A stretch of 64,000 bases of DNA from Odoribacter splanchnicus DSM 20712 (GTDB lineage: Bacteria > Bacteroidota > Bacteroidia > Bacteroidales > Marinifilaceae). This document shows, piece by piece, positions 26,138 through 36,096 of this stretch (the first letter of the stretch is position 1; each line of letters starts with the position of its first letter). Location: positions 3,968,001 to 4,032,000 of the forward strand of contig NC_015160.1 of NCBI RefSeq assembly GCF_000190535.1. Reading direction: 5' to 3'. The notes beneath the pieces were generated by a model, which was given only the letters and a program-made list of their open reading frames with translations, was not told where the DNA came from and searched no databases. The translations under genes and the position numbers were made by a program.

Positions 26138-26461
26138 TCAGCAACAAGATTTTTTGTCTTTACAATGACAGAAAAAAACTGAAAATAATCGTTTGGCTTC
26201 CTCCCAATTGGTCCGGTTGATACAATATTTCACTTTCGGTGCCTCTATTTCTCCCTGTATCAATCCGGCTTCCTTTAATTCCTTCAAGTGTTGTGAAACC
26301 GTTGCTTTGGCTATCGGTAATTCTTCATGGATATCTCCGAAAAAGCAGGTTTCCCGTCCTGCCAGAAATTGCAGGATAGCCATTCGGGCCGGATGTCCCA
26401 TTGCTTTAGCGTAGCGGGCTATTCGTTCTTGTTCGTCTGTATAATCTTTAGTCTTCCCCAT
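26138..26461 (-). CDS. arsR: ArsR-family metalloregulator
   Basis: The 107-residue winged-helix repressor has the ArsR core ([17 protein letters not shown], then [18 protein letters not shown]). Candidate metal ligands are Cys39 in ETCFFGDI and the C-terminal [10 protein letters not shown] cluster; the cluster at the end is unusual and may form the arsenic site. It heads the operon and probably represses it and itself through dyads at 26082-26112 and 26473-26496. Confidence 0.9.
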   Translation of the reverse strand: MGKTKDYTDEQERIARYAKAMGHPARMAILQFLAGRETCFFGDIHEELPIAKATVSQHLKELKEAGLIQGEIEAPKVKYCINRTNWEEAKRLFSVFFCHCKDKKSCC

Positions 26462-26472
26462 AAATCAGTTTT

Positions 26473-26496
26473 ATTGTTCGCAAAGTTACGAACAAT
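26473..26496 (-). promoter_or_regulatory. arsR promoter overlapped by operator
   Basis: ATTGTTCG (26473-26480) and CGAACAAT (26489-26496) form a dyad. The minus-strand -7 box TAACTTTG (26481-26488) lies exactly between the arms, so bound ArsR would block its own promoter. Confidence 0.7.
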
Positions 26497-27279
26497 GTTT
26501 CAAACGACAAAATTCTGGCAGGAAATACTGTAGAAATCTCTGCCGGACATTTGAAACAGAAACTCTGATCAGGAAATCGTTCATATGCTTATTATTACCC
26601 CGAAATGCCGGTCTCATCCAGTCGTCCCGGTACTGTTTGGGAGTGATATCAAGGTATTAATTTCCCATTGTGAGTTGAAGTAAGCAATGGCTGTTACATT
26701 GTCGGCATTACGGTACCTTCCTGGTCCTGATATCGGGCCTGAATTGCTAAGATCTGCCCGGTTTTACGACATTGTAATCAGAGGGGGGGGCGATGGGATT
26801 GATCGGAGTGCCTTCAAAAGATGTTGTGGTGGACTGACGGGAAAGGAACATATGGTCGGTCCCATAAAACCAAAGTTGTATACCGGATAACATTATTATT
26901 TTGTTATAAGTATCTATTATTAGTTGATTATCAGTACTATACACTCTAAACGGTAGAAAAGTGACCGTATGGATTCTGATTAGATACAAAAAGGTGAATA
27001 TTTAACGTATTTAACTTTCGATCACATCAAGAATCACGGAATAAGGTTTGGGAGGGGGCGCTTTTAACTGACCACATAATGTGGTGAATGGAAGTTATAT
27101 GACGAAATTCATAAAGGGGTACGGTTGAAACGACTCCCTTGAACGTAGGGTGTGATTACATGTTAGCCCCTTTGTTCTAAAAAGCATTTTTATGTAGTTT
27201 ACGATGCTACGTTTTAGTGTTTTTTTACTTGATAACGCAGTTTTTTCATTGATTGTGCTGGCTTTTGGGATAAAACTAT
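26497..27279. other. Intergenic region with decayed coding traces
   Basis: About 780 bases with no supported gene. The minus strand between about 26520 and 26740 gives short protein-like runs broken by stops and shifts (for example YRNADNVTAIAYFNSQWEIN and QYRDDWMRPAFRGNNKHMND), suggesting an old pseudogene of unknown family. Confidence 0.3.
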
Positions 27280-27287
27280 TATCTTTG
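27280..27287 (+). promoter_or_regulatory. -7 promoter box for the AAA ATPase gene
   Basis: TATCTTTG, 43 bases before the ATG. Confidence 0.6.
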
Positions 27288-27329
27288 CGGTGTAAAATGT
27301 GATACCAGTATCAAAAACAATACTCTAAT

Positions 27330-28589
27330 ATGATATTTGAACGTAAGAAATACTTGGATGAACTTATTGCAGGACGTGGAAACGGTCTTGTGAAGATTAT
27401 AACAGGTGTCAGACGATGTGGAAAGTCTTTCCTGTTGTTTGATATCTGGCATAACTGGTTGTTGGAACATGGGGTGACTAATAGTCACATCATAGAAATA
27501 CAACTTGATGATTTCCGAAACAGACGGTTGAGAAAGCCTGATTCCTTGCTCGATTATATAGATTCAAAGGTTGTGGATGATGGCAATCCTTATTATATAG
27601 TCTTGGACGAGGTACAACTTGTAGAAGAATTTGTGGAGGTTATTCTTAGCTTGACACACATGCGGAATGTAGATGTGTATGTGTCAGGCTCAAACTCTCG
27701 TTTCCTGTCAAGTGATGTTGTGACTGAGTTTCGAGGCAGAGGTGACGAGATACGCATCTGGCCTCTCACCTTTGACGAGTACTTTAATGGTATTGGTGGC
27801 GATATACGCAAAGCTTGGTTGGATTACTATACTTTTGGAGGACTGCCACAGGTGGCTTTGCTTGAAACGGAAGAAAAGAAAACAGACTATTTGCGTGGTC
27901 TGTATGAAACGACCTATCTGCGTGACGTAATTGAGCGCAACCATCTGCGTAATCCTGAAGGAATGAAGGAATTGGTGCGTGTAATAGCCTCGGGCATTGG
28001 TTCATCAACCAATCCAACGAGAATAGCCAATACCTTTCAATCTTCACAAGGGGTAACCATAAAAAGAGACACTATAAAACAATACATTGACTATCTGAAA
28101 GACTCATTCTTGATAGAGGAAGCCTTGCGCTATGATGTGAAAGGCAGAAAATATATTGGTACCGAGACGAAATACTACTTCGCTGATGTCGGCATACGTG
28201 CAGCCATTCTCAACTATCGACAGCAGGAGGAAACACACATTATGGAAAACATTATCTATAATGAACTTCGCAGTCGAGGATATAATGTGGACGTAGGATT
28301 GGTTGAACTTGGTGGCAAGGATAAGAACGGTAAGTTTATCAGAAAACAGTTGGAGGTAGACTTTGTGGTGAACCGCCCTCCATACAGGGTCTATATCCAG
28401 TCGGCTTTCCACATGCCTACGCCAGAAAAGGAACAGCAAGAACGTCGCCCATTATTGTCAATCAATGACCACTTTCGTAAGATTGTCATTGTTGGTGATG
28501 ACATTCATCGCAAGGAGGACGAACTCGGTGTGTTGACTGTCGGACTCTTGGATTTCTTGACAGATAAGAACTTGTTGGAGCAAGGATAA
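27330..28589 (+). CDS. AAA ATPase with DUF4143 domain
   Basis: The 419-residue protein has Walker A GVRRCGKS (residues 26-33), Walker B IVLDEVQ (about 91-97), a sensor-like VSGSNSRFL, the arginine-finger region EFRGRGDEIRIWPL, and a C-terminal DUF4143 region ending in a PD-(D/E)xK-like LEVDFVVNR block. Such ATPases are very common in Bacteroidetes as scattered, variable single genes; a nucleotide-dependent role is clear but the process is not. Codon use (more AT-rich, fewer CGG) differs from the neighbours and suggests acquisition. Confidence 0.85.
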   Translation: MIFERKKYLDELIAGRGNGLVKIITGVRRCGKSFLLFDIWHNWLLEHGVTNSHIIEIQLDDFRNRRLRKPDSLLDYIDSKVVDDGNPYYIVLDEVQLVEEFVEVILSLTHMRNVDVYVSGSNSRFLSSDVVTEFRGRGDEIRIWPLTFDEYFNGIGGDIRKAWLDYYTFGGLPQVALLETEEKKTDYLRGLYETTYLRDVIERNHLRNPEGMKELVRVIASGIGSSTNPTRIANTFQSSQGVTIKRDTIKQYIDYLKDSFLIEEALRYDVKGRKYIGTETKYYFADVGIRAAILNYRQQEETHIMENIIYNELRSRGYNVDVGLVELGGKDKNGKFIRKQLEVDFVVNRPPYRVYIQSAFHMPTPEKEQQERRPLLSINDHFRKIVIVGDDIHRKEDELGVLTVGLLDFLTDKNLLEQG

Positions 28590-28763
28590 TCATTTTATTA
28601 TATAATCTCTTTCTCATGCAGGATTTCGGCAACTCCTGTCATCAGTAGTATCATGATCAGCGAACAGGCATACCTTCGGCGTTGAAGGGGATCGTTGAAT
28701 AATAATAAATGGTTGTCCGAATTGTCCTGGTACTTTAGAGGATTCATGCGATTGGCGCGTACA

Positions 28764-31241
28764 TTATTCCAAATCGTGTAATTTATAGTCTCCGGCTTTA
28801 TTCTGGATGACTTGTTGTAACTCGTTTAAAGAAAATTCTTTATCTGTGAATTCGATTGTCGCTTCCGGAGGATCGAGCGTTACGATTGCTTTTACACCGT
28901 CGATGCTGTTCAGTGCTTTTTCAACGTGTGCACGGCAATGACCACACATCATGCCGTCGATAGTAAATCTTTTTTTCATGACTTTTTTATTTATAGGTTC
29001 AACTTCTTCGATCCGTACCTCGTTCCCCCTCGGGATAAGGCTTATTTTTTTCCGTTTCAGCCGTAAACTATTGCTTACTACACTCACACTGCTGAATGCC
29101 ATAGCTGCTCCGCCGATCATTGGATTGAGCAGGAAACCGCAAACCGGATAAAGTATGCCTGCTGCAATAGGAATACTGACCAGGTTGTAAATAAAAGCCC
29201 AGAACAGATTTTGCCGGATGGTTTTCACCGTCAGCCGTGATAAACGGATCGTTTCCGGTATTTTCAGCAGGTCGGAGGAAAGGATGGTGACCATGGCGGT
29301 TTCCATGGCGATATCACTTCCTTTTCCCATAGCGATACTCAAATCTGCCTGTGCCAATGCTGCGCTATCGTTTATTCCGTCGCCGACCATCGCTACCCGG
29401 GCACCTTTTTGTTGCAATTGTTCGATAAAGATAGCTTTGTCGTGAGGAAGAACGCCCGACCGGTAATGGCCGATGTTTGCTTTTCGGGCTATAGCCTGTG
29501 CTGTACCGGCATTATCTCCGGTCAGCATGTAAACGGTCAGCCCCATTTTTTCCATCTGCCGGATGGCTTGCAATGAGGTCGGTTTTATCTCGTCGGTGAT
29601 CGCGATTATGGCCAGGGCCTGGGTCGAATGACCGAACCAGACGACTGTCTTGGCTTCTTTGAGCCAACTTTCGGCCCTTTGTTTTAAGGGTTCCGGGAGG
29701 ATGACGCCATTGTCTGTGAGTAATTCAGCGGTTCCGGCGTAATAGGTTTCATCGCCTGTCCGGCCTTTTATTCCTTTACCCGGTATCGTTTCGAATCCGG
29801 TGACCGGAATGGATGTTTCTTGTCCGAATTCCCTGACTATCGCTTCTGCCAGCGGATGTTCCGACAAACGTTCCAGACTGTATATTATTTTCCGGGCTTC
29901 CGTTGTTTCTGTATGCCAGTAAGTATTTACGACCCTTGGATGCCCTTCGGTTATCGTACCTGTTTTATCTAATACAATCGTATCGATTTTCCGGGCAATC
30001 TCCAGGCTTGTCGCATCTTTTATCAGAATGCCGTGTTCAGCTCCCTTTCCGATTCCTACGATGAGTGCTGTCGGAGTAGCCAGGCCCAGGGCACAGGGGC
30101 AGGCAATGATGAGGACGGTGATCATAGCCAGCAGACCGTGGGAAAAACCGGCAGTCGGTGCGAATAAACACCACAACCCGAAAGTCAACAAGGCTATACC
30201 GATGATAACGGGTACGAAAATACCGGCTATTTTATCTACCAGTTTCTGTACCGGGGCTTTACTTCCCTGGGCATCTTGCACCATGCGGATGATTTGAGCC
30301 AGCATGGTATCGGCCCCTGTTTTGTCGGCAGTGAAATGAAAAGCCCCTTTCTGATTCACCGTTCCGGCATATACCTTTTCGCCGGCTTGTTTGTGTACGG
30401 CTATAGGCTCACCGCTGAGCATGCTTTCATCGACGTATGAATCCCCGCTTATTACCGTCCCGTCAACAGCGATACGTTCTCCGGGTTTTACAGCTATCGT
30501 ATCTCCGATCCGGGCATTTTCGATCGGTACGGTTTGTTCGCCCGATCCGGTAACGATCGTAATTGTTTTGGGTTGCAGACCCGCTAGTCTACGGATAGCC
30601 GTTGAGGTGTTTTGTTTCGCCCGTTCTTCGAGTAAGCGGCCCAGAAGAATAAAAGCTATAATACCGCTTGCAGCCTCGAAATACAAATGGGGCGTTATCC
30701 CCCGCGATAACCAGAAATCCGGGAACAATAGATTGAATACACTGAATAGATAAGCGATACCGGTGCTGTTGGCAACCAGGGTATCCATATTGGAAGTACC
30801 GTGTTTCAATTGCTGCCAGGCACTGAGGTAGAATCTGTTTCCGAAACCTAAAACGACACAGGTCGAAAGGAACCATAAAACATAGTTCATGTAAGGAATA
30901 TTCACAAACACCATACTGATGACCATGATCGGTAGCGATAATAAAGTAGCCCCGAAGGTCTGAATTTTCAATAAACGGTATTTTTCGTTTTGTATTTGTT
31001 TGGCCTTCTCCTCGCCCTGTTGGTCTGTCTCGGTCAGCAGATCGTATCCTGCATCTTGCACCGCATTTTTCAAGGCCTGAACAGAACAGATCTCCGTATC
31101 GTAGACGACCTGGGCCTGGGCGGTTGCGTAGTTTATATTGGCTTCACATACACCGGGTTGTTCATGAATGACTTTATCTATTCTCGCTGCACAAGAGGCA
31201 CAACTCATTCCTACCACCGGAAAAGTTTTTTTTATTTTCAT
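28764..31241 (-). CDS. copA: Copper-exporting P1B-type ATPase with HMA domains at both ends
   Basis: The 825-residue protein pumps Cu+ out of the cytoplasm. In order: N-terminal HMA domain (GMSCASC, residues 11-17), membrane helices, an actuator with SGEP, the CPC ion site near 385 (ACPCALGLATP), phosphorylation motif DKTGT near 419, hinge GDGIND near 617, the last helices, then a linker and a second HMA domain with DGMMCGHC near 765. The C-terminal HMA, preceded by an internal Met after a charged linker, looks like a fused CopZ-type chaperone. It is downstream of an AraC-type sensor and has its own -7 box. Confidence 0.95.
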   Translation of the reverse strand: MKIKKTFPVVGMSCASCAARIDKVIHEQPGVCEANINYATAQAQVVYDTEICSVQALKNAVQDAGYDLLTETDQQGEEKAKQIQNEKYRLLKIQTFGATLLSLPIMVISMVFVNIPYMNYVLWFLSTCVVLGFGNRFYLSAWQQLKHGTSNMDTLVANSTGIAYLFSVFNLLFPDFWLSRGITPHLYFEAASGIIAFILLGRLLEERAKQNTSTAIRRLAGLQPKTITIVTGSGEQTVPIENARIGDTIAVKPGERIAVDGTVISGDSYVDESMLSGEPIAVHKQAGEKVYAGTVNQKGAFHFTADKTGADTMLAQIIRMVQDAQGSKAPVQKLVDKIAGIFVPVIIGIALLTFGLWCLFAPTAGFSHGLLAMITVLIIACPCALGLATPTALIVGIGKGAEHGILIKDATSLEIARKIDTIVLDKTGTITEGHPRVVNTYWHTETTEARKIIYSLERLSEHPLAEAIVREFGQETSIPVTGFETIPGKGIKGRTGDETYYAGTAELLTDNGVILPEPLKQRAESWLKEAKTVVWFGHSTQALAIIAITDEIKPTSLQAIRQMEKMGLTVYMLTGDNAGTAQAIARKANIGHYRSGVLPHDKAIFIEQLQQKGARVAMVGDGINDSAALAQADLSIAMGKGSDIAMETAMVTILSSDLLKIPETIRLSRLTVKTIRQNLFWAFIYNLVSIPIAAGILYPVCGFLLNPMIGGAAMAFSSVSVVSNSLRLKRKKISLIPRGNEVRIEEVEPINKKVMKKRFTIDGMMCGHCRAHVEKALNSIDGVKAIVTLDPPEATIEFTDKEFSLNELQQVIQNKAGDYKLHDLE

Positions 31242-31272
31242 ACGCTTAACCTTTATATGATCTCTTTCCGGA

Positions 31273-31280
31273 CAAAGATA
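31273..31280 (-). promoter_or_regulatory. -7 promoter box for copA
   Basis: Minus strand TATCTTTG followed by TCCGG, 31 bases before the copA ATG. The same TTTGTCCGG string follows the -7 box of the upstream araC gene. Confidence 0.6.
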
Positions 31281-31330
31281 AGGTATACCGGCCGATGTAC
31301 TGTTATAAAATTATGGATATGATTTATATC

Positions 31331-31906
31331 TTACACTTTATCCAAAGGGGAGCGTTTGTTGCCTTTCAGACGTTTAAATTCACTGGGAGACATTCCGGTT
31401 ACCTGCCGGAACTGGGAACTCAAATGAGCGACACTCGAATATTGAAGCTGTGTGGCTATTTCGCCGATCGTCAGCTCGTCGTAAATGAGTAATTCTTTGA
31501 TGCGTTCTACTTTTTGAGCAATATAGTATTTCTCTATGCTGATACCGTTTTCTTCGGAAAAAAGTTTACTTAGCAAACTGTAGTCGTAATGACATCTCCC
31601 GCTTAAATATTCGGATAATTTCAATTTAGAGAGATTATTTTCATAATGGACCAGTTCGATAATGGCAGTACGGATTTGTTCGATAAGACGATGGCGTTTA
31701 TCGTCGAGCAATTCGAACCCGAGCGCTTCAAGTGCTTTCCGGATCAGAAACCGGTCTGCCGGTTTCAACGGTTCTTCGATGACAACCTTACCCAATTCAA
31801 TCCGGAGTGGATTGAAATTCAGGTTTTTGAGCATTTCTGATACAACCAGAATACATCGGTTACAAACCATATTTTTTATAAAAAGAACGTGCTCTTGTTC
31901 TTCCAT
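31331..31906 (-). CDS. AraC-type regulator with HMA-like metal-sensing domain
   Basis: The 191-residue protein has an N-terminal ferredoxin-like region (about 7-75) with IKNMVCNRC (Cys15, Cys18), the same M-x-C-x2-C layout as heavy-metal-associated domains, and a C-terminal AraC DNA-binding domain (ELTIGEIATQLQYSSVAHLS then FRQVTGMSPSEFKRL). The copper ATPase gene follows on the same strand, so it is very likely a copper-responsive activator. The ATG at 31906 is chosen because upstream in-frame codons to 32101 cross the promoter box at 31965-31972. Confidence 0.85.
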   Translation of the reverse strand: MEEQEHVLFIKNMVCNRCILVVSEMLKNLNFNPLRIELGKVVIEEPLKPADRFLIRKALEALGFELLDDKRHRLIEQIRTAIIELVHYENNLSKLKLSEYLSGRCHYDYSLLSKLFSEENGISIEKYYIAQKVERIKELLIYDELTIGEIATQLQYSSVAHLSSQFRQVTGMSPSEFKRLKGNKRSPLDKV

Positions 31907-31964
31907 CGTGATTATTATTAAGCGTTTGCTTTGCCACTCTGCACTTTCACAGCAATGTCCCGGA

Positions 31965-31972
31965 CAAAAATA
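31965..31972 (-). promoter_or_regulatory. -7 promoter box for the AraC-type regulator
   Basis: Minus strand TATTTTTG, 59 bases before the chosen ATG, followed by TCCGGGAC. Confidence 0.55.
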
Positions 31973-32199
31973 GGGATTATTTCGGTGGCTTTGCATGATG
32001 AAGTTATTAAAAATATTCCGGGCTAATTCCTTAAATAATCTTGTATTATTGATAAGAATGTTTATTTGGGGAATAATAAGATCAATCTTTCTATTGTTCA
32101 CATGATTCCCTTGCTCCGGAACAGGGGAAAAATAGCTAATTGTAGCTATATAGCTATCGTCGGGAGTTTTGTATTTTTATCCCCACAAAATAAACTCTT

Positions 32200-32784
32200 A
32201 TGGATATTATCGAACTCGCAGAACAAAATCAGCAAAATGCCTGGAAATTACTCGATGAAACGGGTATTATTCCGGCTTGGGAACGTATCGGGGCTACCGT
32301 ACATTTGGTCGGTTCGCTCAAGTCAGGTTTGTTAATGAAAAGCAGGGATATCGATCTGCACATCTATACCGGGAAACTCGATATTACGGAGAGTTTTTCG
32401 GTTATGCAGGAATTGGCAGAGCGGCTTAAACTGAAAGAGATTCAATACAAAAACCTGGTTCATACCGAAGAAGAATGTATCGAGTGGCATGTTCTGTATG
32501 AAGATCAGGAGCTGCATACATGGAAATTCGATCTGATTCACATCCGCAAAGGTTCGAAATATGACGGGGTGGTGGAAAATGTCACTGCCGCTATTGCAAA
32601 ACTGCTCACACCCGGGCTTCGGGAAACGATACTTCGGATCAAGTATGAGGTGCCGGATGGCGTAATGATTCCCGGGATCGAGATATACCATGCCGTTTTT
32701 ACAGGAGGTGTCCGCAGTTACGAGGAATTGGAACGGTGGCGACAGGAACATCCGCTGACCAATAGTTTGGATTGGCTGCCGTGA
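32200..32784 (+). CDS. Nucleotidyltransferase-fold protein
   Basis: This 194-residue protein shows a GS-x..-RDIDLH pattern (VGSLKSGLLMKSRDIDLHIY, residues about 35-55), the metal-binding core of the polymerase-beta superfamily, and a later FDLIHIRKG that could give the third acidic residue. No signal peptide. The exact family and substrate are unknown; unlike the MNT antitoxins here it is longer and has no HEPN neighbour. Its stop directly abuts the inverted pseudogene at 32785. Confidence 0.65.
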   Translation: MDIIELAEQNQQNAWKLLDETGIIPAWERIGATVHLVGSLKSGLLMKSRDIDLHIYTGKLDITESFSVMQELAERLKLKEIQYKNLVHTEEECIEWHVLYEDQELHTWKFDLIHIRKGSKYDGVVENVTAAIAKLLTPGLRETILRIKYEVPDGVMIPGIEIYHAVFTGGVRSYEELERWRQEHPLTNSLDWLP

Positions 32785-33377
32785 TTAATAAAGGAGGCCG
32801 TAATCCTCGGCCCGGTTTATGGCTTCGATAGCATTACCGGCTTGTAGTTTGGATAGAATATGTTTCCGGTGGTTATTTACGGTATAGATACTGAGGTGTA
32901 GTTTATAAGCGATCTCTTTGCTGAGTAAGCCTTGCCTTTCCTGTCCTTTTGGACGACCTGGTGGCGACTGATGACATTTACATATTGTTGCCGTACATTC
33001 TGCATACGAATTTGAAATACCTGTTGATAATCGTTCCTTTCTTCTTGTGGAAGTGAATAGATAAACAGCCCGTGCTCTATCTGAAAGGCGGGAAGTTGCG
33101 CCCGGTCGTCAGGATGGATTCTTTCTTCCAGTAGGTTACCCTGTTTTCTGATCGTTTTTATTTGCTTGGAGTTGTAGCCGAAAAGATCTGTAAAATGATC
33201 GGAAGCAAAATCATATCTTTTTTTGAATACATCGACAGTGAAGATACAACTTGGGCTTATTTGGGAAAATGCCTGTATAGAGGTTCTCTTTTTGTCCCAC
33301 AACTTATAGTCTGTGTCAAGACTGCTGATTTGCTGCCTTGACCATAGTTCTTCGGGAGTTATTCGCTGAATCGTCAT
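32785..33377 (-). pseudogene. PAS-LuxR type regulator, internally deleted and frameshifted
   Basis: From 33377 the frame encodes a PAS-like N-terminal region (SCIFTVDVFKKRYDFASDHF, then HPDDRAQLPAF) up to VQKDRKGKA near 32935. There a frame change occurs. In the next frame a LuxR helix-turn-helix end is encoded (GLLSKEIAYKLHLSIYTVNN then HRKHILSKLQ) to a stop at 32785. The usual 35-45 residues between the two parts, including the first HTH helix, are missing. The product ends after 166 residues without DNA-binding domain, so it should be inactive. Confidence 0.8.
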
Positions 33378-33628
33378 GTGGCAAAGATAATAGATAAATC
33401 GATTCCTTATTGTTTACTAAGCATTTTGGGGGTAAAGTGATTGATAGTAGAGTTGGTGTTGGAATATACATTGGTTTTACTTATAAAGCAAGCAATAATT
33501 GGTAGGGTTGTAATTAGCTGAAGTATCTTATTTGACTATCGACGAATAAGATCAAATTTAGGTGTTTATATACATGTTTATCCTAAATGTATATTTATAA
33601 GTGTAAATATGTATATAACTGTTTTAAT

Positions 33629-34710
33629 AAAAATAATCGTCTATGGGAACGGTACAGCCAAGACAATCTTAAAAACGGATAGAGTTATTCAGTAGAATAT
33701 TTTTGTGGCTCAAATCGTCTAAAACGACAGTCGGTAATTATAGGATAACTCATTCCTAACAGGTATATTTGTAACAATCAAAAGCCGGGTGATATGACAA
33801 AACAGAATGCAATCAAAGTCTTCGAAGAAAAGAAAGTCCGTACCGTATGGGACAGTGACAAAGAGGAATGGTATTTCTCAATAGTAGATGTGATAGCGGT
33901 ATTAACTGATAGTCCTAATCCAAGGAAGTATTGGAGTGTGTTAAAAACTCGTCTAAAAAAGAGGGAAGTGAGTTGACTACAAATTGTAGTCAACTGAAAA
34001 TGCCCTCATCTGACGGTAAGTATTATAAGACAGATGTTGCTGATACCGAGCAATTGTTTCGGTTGATACAATCCATACCCTCTCCTAAAGCAGAACCTTT
34101 CAAGTTGTGGATGGCACAAGTAGCTAAGGAACGACTTGACCAAATGCAAGACCCGGAACTGTCTATTCAGCAGGCTATGATGGATTACAAACGGTTGGGA
34201 TATTCCGACAACTGGATTAATCAACGGCTCAAAAGTATAGAAATCCGTAAGGACTTAACGGATGAATGGAAACGGCATGGATTACAGGAGGGTGTACAGT
34301 TTGCTACTCTAACAGATATCATCTATAAGACCTGGGCAGGAAAAACGGCTAAGGAATATAAACAGTTCAAAGGGTTGAAGAAAGAGAATCTACGGGACAA
34401 CATGACTAATAAGGAACTGGTATTGAATATGCTTGCAGAACTTTCTACAAAGGAAATATCAGAGGTACAAAACCCGGAATCTTTTGATGAGCATATAGAT
34501 GTTGCTAAACAAGGTTGAACAATTGCCCTTAATGCAAGATTAGAATTAGAAAAGAAAACCGGAAAATCTGTTGTAACTCCTCTCAATGCAAAAGATGTGT
34601 TGGGATTACAAAGCGGAGAAGTGGAAGATGTGGATTTGGACAGTGAAGAATCAAAATAGGAGTGATAGTACAAAGAAACATACTAAGGGAGCCGTAAATG
34701 GTTCCCTTTT
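33629..34710 (+). repeat. 1.07-kb duplicated block, left copy (Bro-N region)
   Basis: Closely similar to 40733-41806, covering a leader (CGTCTATGGGAACGGTACAG and onward), a promoter with TATATTTG, and the Bro-N gene to just past its stop. The copies differ by scattered substitutions and small indels, denser in the variable middle of the gene. Confidence 0.85.
33794..34659 (+). pseudogene. Bro-N domain protein, frameshift plus nonsense mutation
   Basis: Aligned with the intact copy at 40897-41772 this gene has one extra A in an A-run near 33957 (CGTCTAAAAAAGAG) that ends the first frame at 33974. It also has a TGA near 34516 where the intact copy has a Gly codon (KQGst against RKGGSIA). The downstream frame then continues to NAKDVLGLQSGEVED and the same C-terminus. 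Conserved pieces include DKEEWYFSIVDVI and QLFRLIQSIPSPKAEPFKLW. It belongs to a degraded mobile element on the left of the intact one. Confidence 0.9.
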
Positions 34711-35591
34711 TTATATATACCTGTCTAAAAGAAAAATAAGTTGTGAAATAGAACCGTATAGGGATTATACCTCATCATGTCGGTGTATTTATTCCCTAAT
34801 AAATATCTTGTCTTATAGAGCGTAATAGAAGAATAAAAGTGATGAGGTATATTTGTGGCTTCGATAATGAAAATATTCTATCCCGTAAAAGAATGAGTAT
34901 GGGGTGTATAACACATAAGTGATGATACCATCAAGTGATGAGGTAGATGATAAGTATAGAATAATAATGAAGATAGATAATTGTAATAAGATGTATTGTA
35001 TTTAAAATCAGTTATATAAAAGGATGGCCGATGTTGGCATATTGGCGGACAGTCTGGTAAATGATTGCCTGCCGATAGAATTTTATGGGTATCTGTTCCA
35101 TGACTTTTAAATTTGCATCGCGAAAATATCCCTTGTCAATGTCAGAATCTGTTATCCTGTATGAAGAAATTTGTTAACGGAAAACGTGGGTAATTTCTTG
35201 TTTGCCGTTGAGGTCTTCGATTACCTATGCTACATAACAAAAACGCCCACGTATTTCTACCTGAGTCGTTGCTTATTGTGTCGTAGCATGTTAAAAGTGT
35301 CGAAGTTCCAACTGCACCATAATAAGGCAAACGCTTTGACAATATGTTGTTCCTTATTTTAAGGGCTTTATATCTACATATCTATATTTGTTTTTTGGGT
35401 TACTGCCGACAGATATAGCGAAATAGGAAATAACATCCGATAAATAGGTAGATATTCTACTATGATGGGGAAATGTAAATATATTTATAGTTTTATAATT
35501 GATTGAACGATATAATACCAAATGAATTTAGTATTGCCATTAGTATCTGATGCATTAAGTTTCCCAAAAACCTTAATAAAACCTTAATCGC
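34711..35591. other. AT-rich degenerate region of the left element
   Basis: About 880 bases with no supported gene. From about 35516 the sequence again parallels the right end of the intact element (ACCAAATGAATTTAGTATTG compare 41846 onward). The intervening 34711-35515 is absent from the right copy. Confidence 0.4.
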
Positions 35592-35682
35592 CACAATAAA
35601 AAAGAGGTCGGGCTTTTGGTCTAACCTCTTGATTTTCAGTAGTCGGGATGACAGGATTTGAACCTGCGACAACACGCCCCCC
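35592..35682. repeat. Attachment-type direct repeat, left copy, with partial tRNA-Pro
   Basis: 91 bases match 41920-42010 with about three differences. The last 40 (35643-35682) are the 3' half of tRNA-Pro(GGG) on the minus strand, from the discriminator base through the T-arm and variable loop to the anticodon loop. Beyond 35682 the tRNA homology stops, as expected for an att site formed by a tRNA-targeting integrase. Confidence 0.85.
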
Positions 35683-36096
35683 CAGCTGTTGAAAGATAGA
35701 TTGTATTTATTCGTATCAGATTATATATCTGTGTGTTGTATTTGTATCCACTTACCTTAATTTTCCTCCTATTGGTATTAAGTTAGATGAAAACTGTAAT
35801 CAAAATGTAATCGAAATTTAGGAAGGGATAAAAAGAAACCTTAAAGGTCAGATTTGTGATATGTATAATTTTGTTACACGTATAAAGATATAAAAAGTTT
35901 TATGGAATATGTCGGAAAAATATTCTTAAAAAAGATTTTCATCTGGAATATATAATAATCAAACACTTATACGAGAAAAACTAATATTTTCATTGTTGAT
36001 TCCTTGCAAGCCAGTAATTTTATTTATCCATTGAGAACTGGATAAAACTTCCGTTCGTAGAATATAGAAAGAAGTATAATTTAAAATAAAATTATT
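35683..36096. other. Integrase-proximal end of the element
   Basis: AT-rich leader of the integrase gene. The short near-repeats TTGTATTTATTCGTATC (about 35700) and TTGTATTTGTATCC (about 35738) could be integrase arm-binding sites. A GTAATCAAAATGTAATCG string near 35800 also occurs near the other end (about 41900). No gene is seen. Confidence 0.4.

Noticed and set aside
32200..32784. Reading the nucleotidyltransferase-fold protein as a third MNT antitoxin
   Set aside because: It is twice as long as the MNT proteins and no HEPN gene lies beside it.
34586..34825. 79-codon frame after the broken Bro-N gene (and its twin at 41699-41989)
   Set aside because: Out-of-frame reading across the Bro-N C-terminus and spacer; only duplicated because the DNA is duplicated.
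35592..35682. Partial tRNA as a second functional tRNA-Pro
   Set aside because: Only the 3' half matches; D-arm and 5' acceptor strand are absent.
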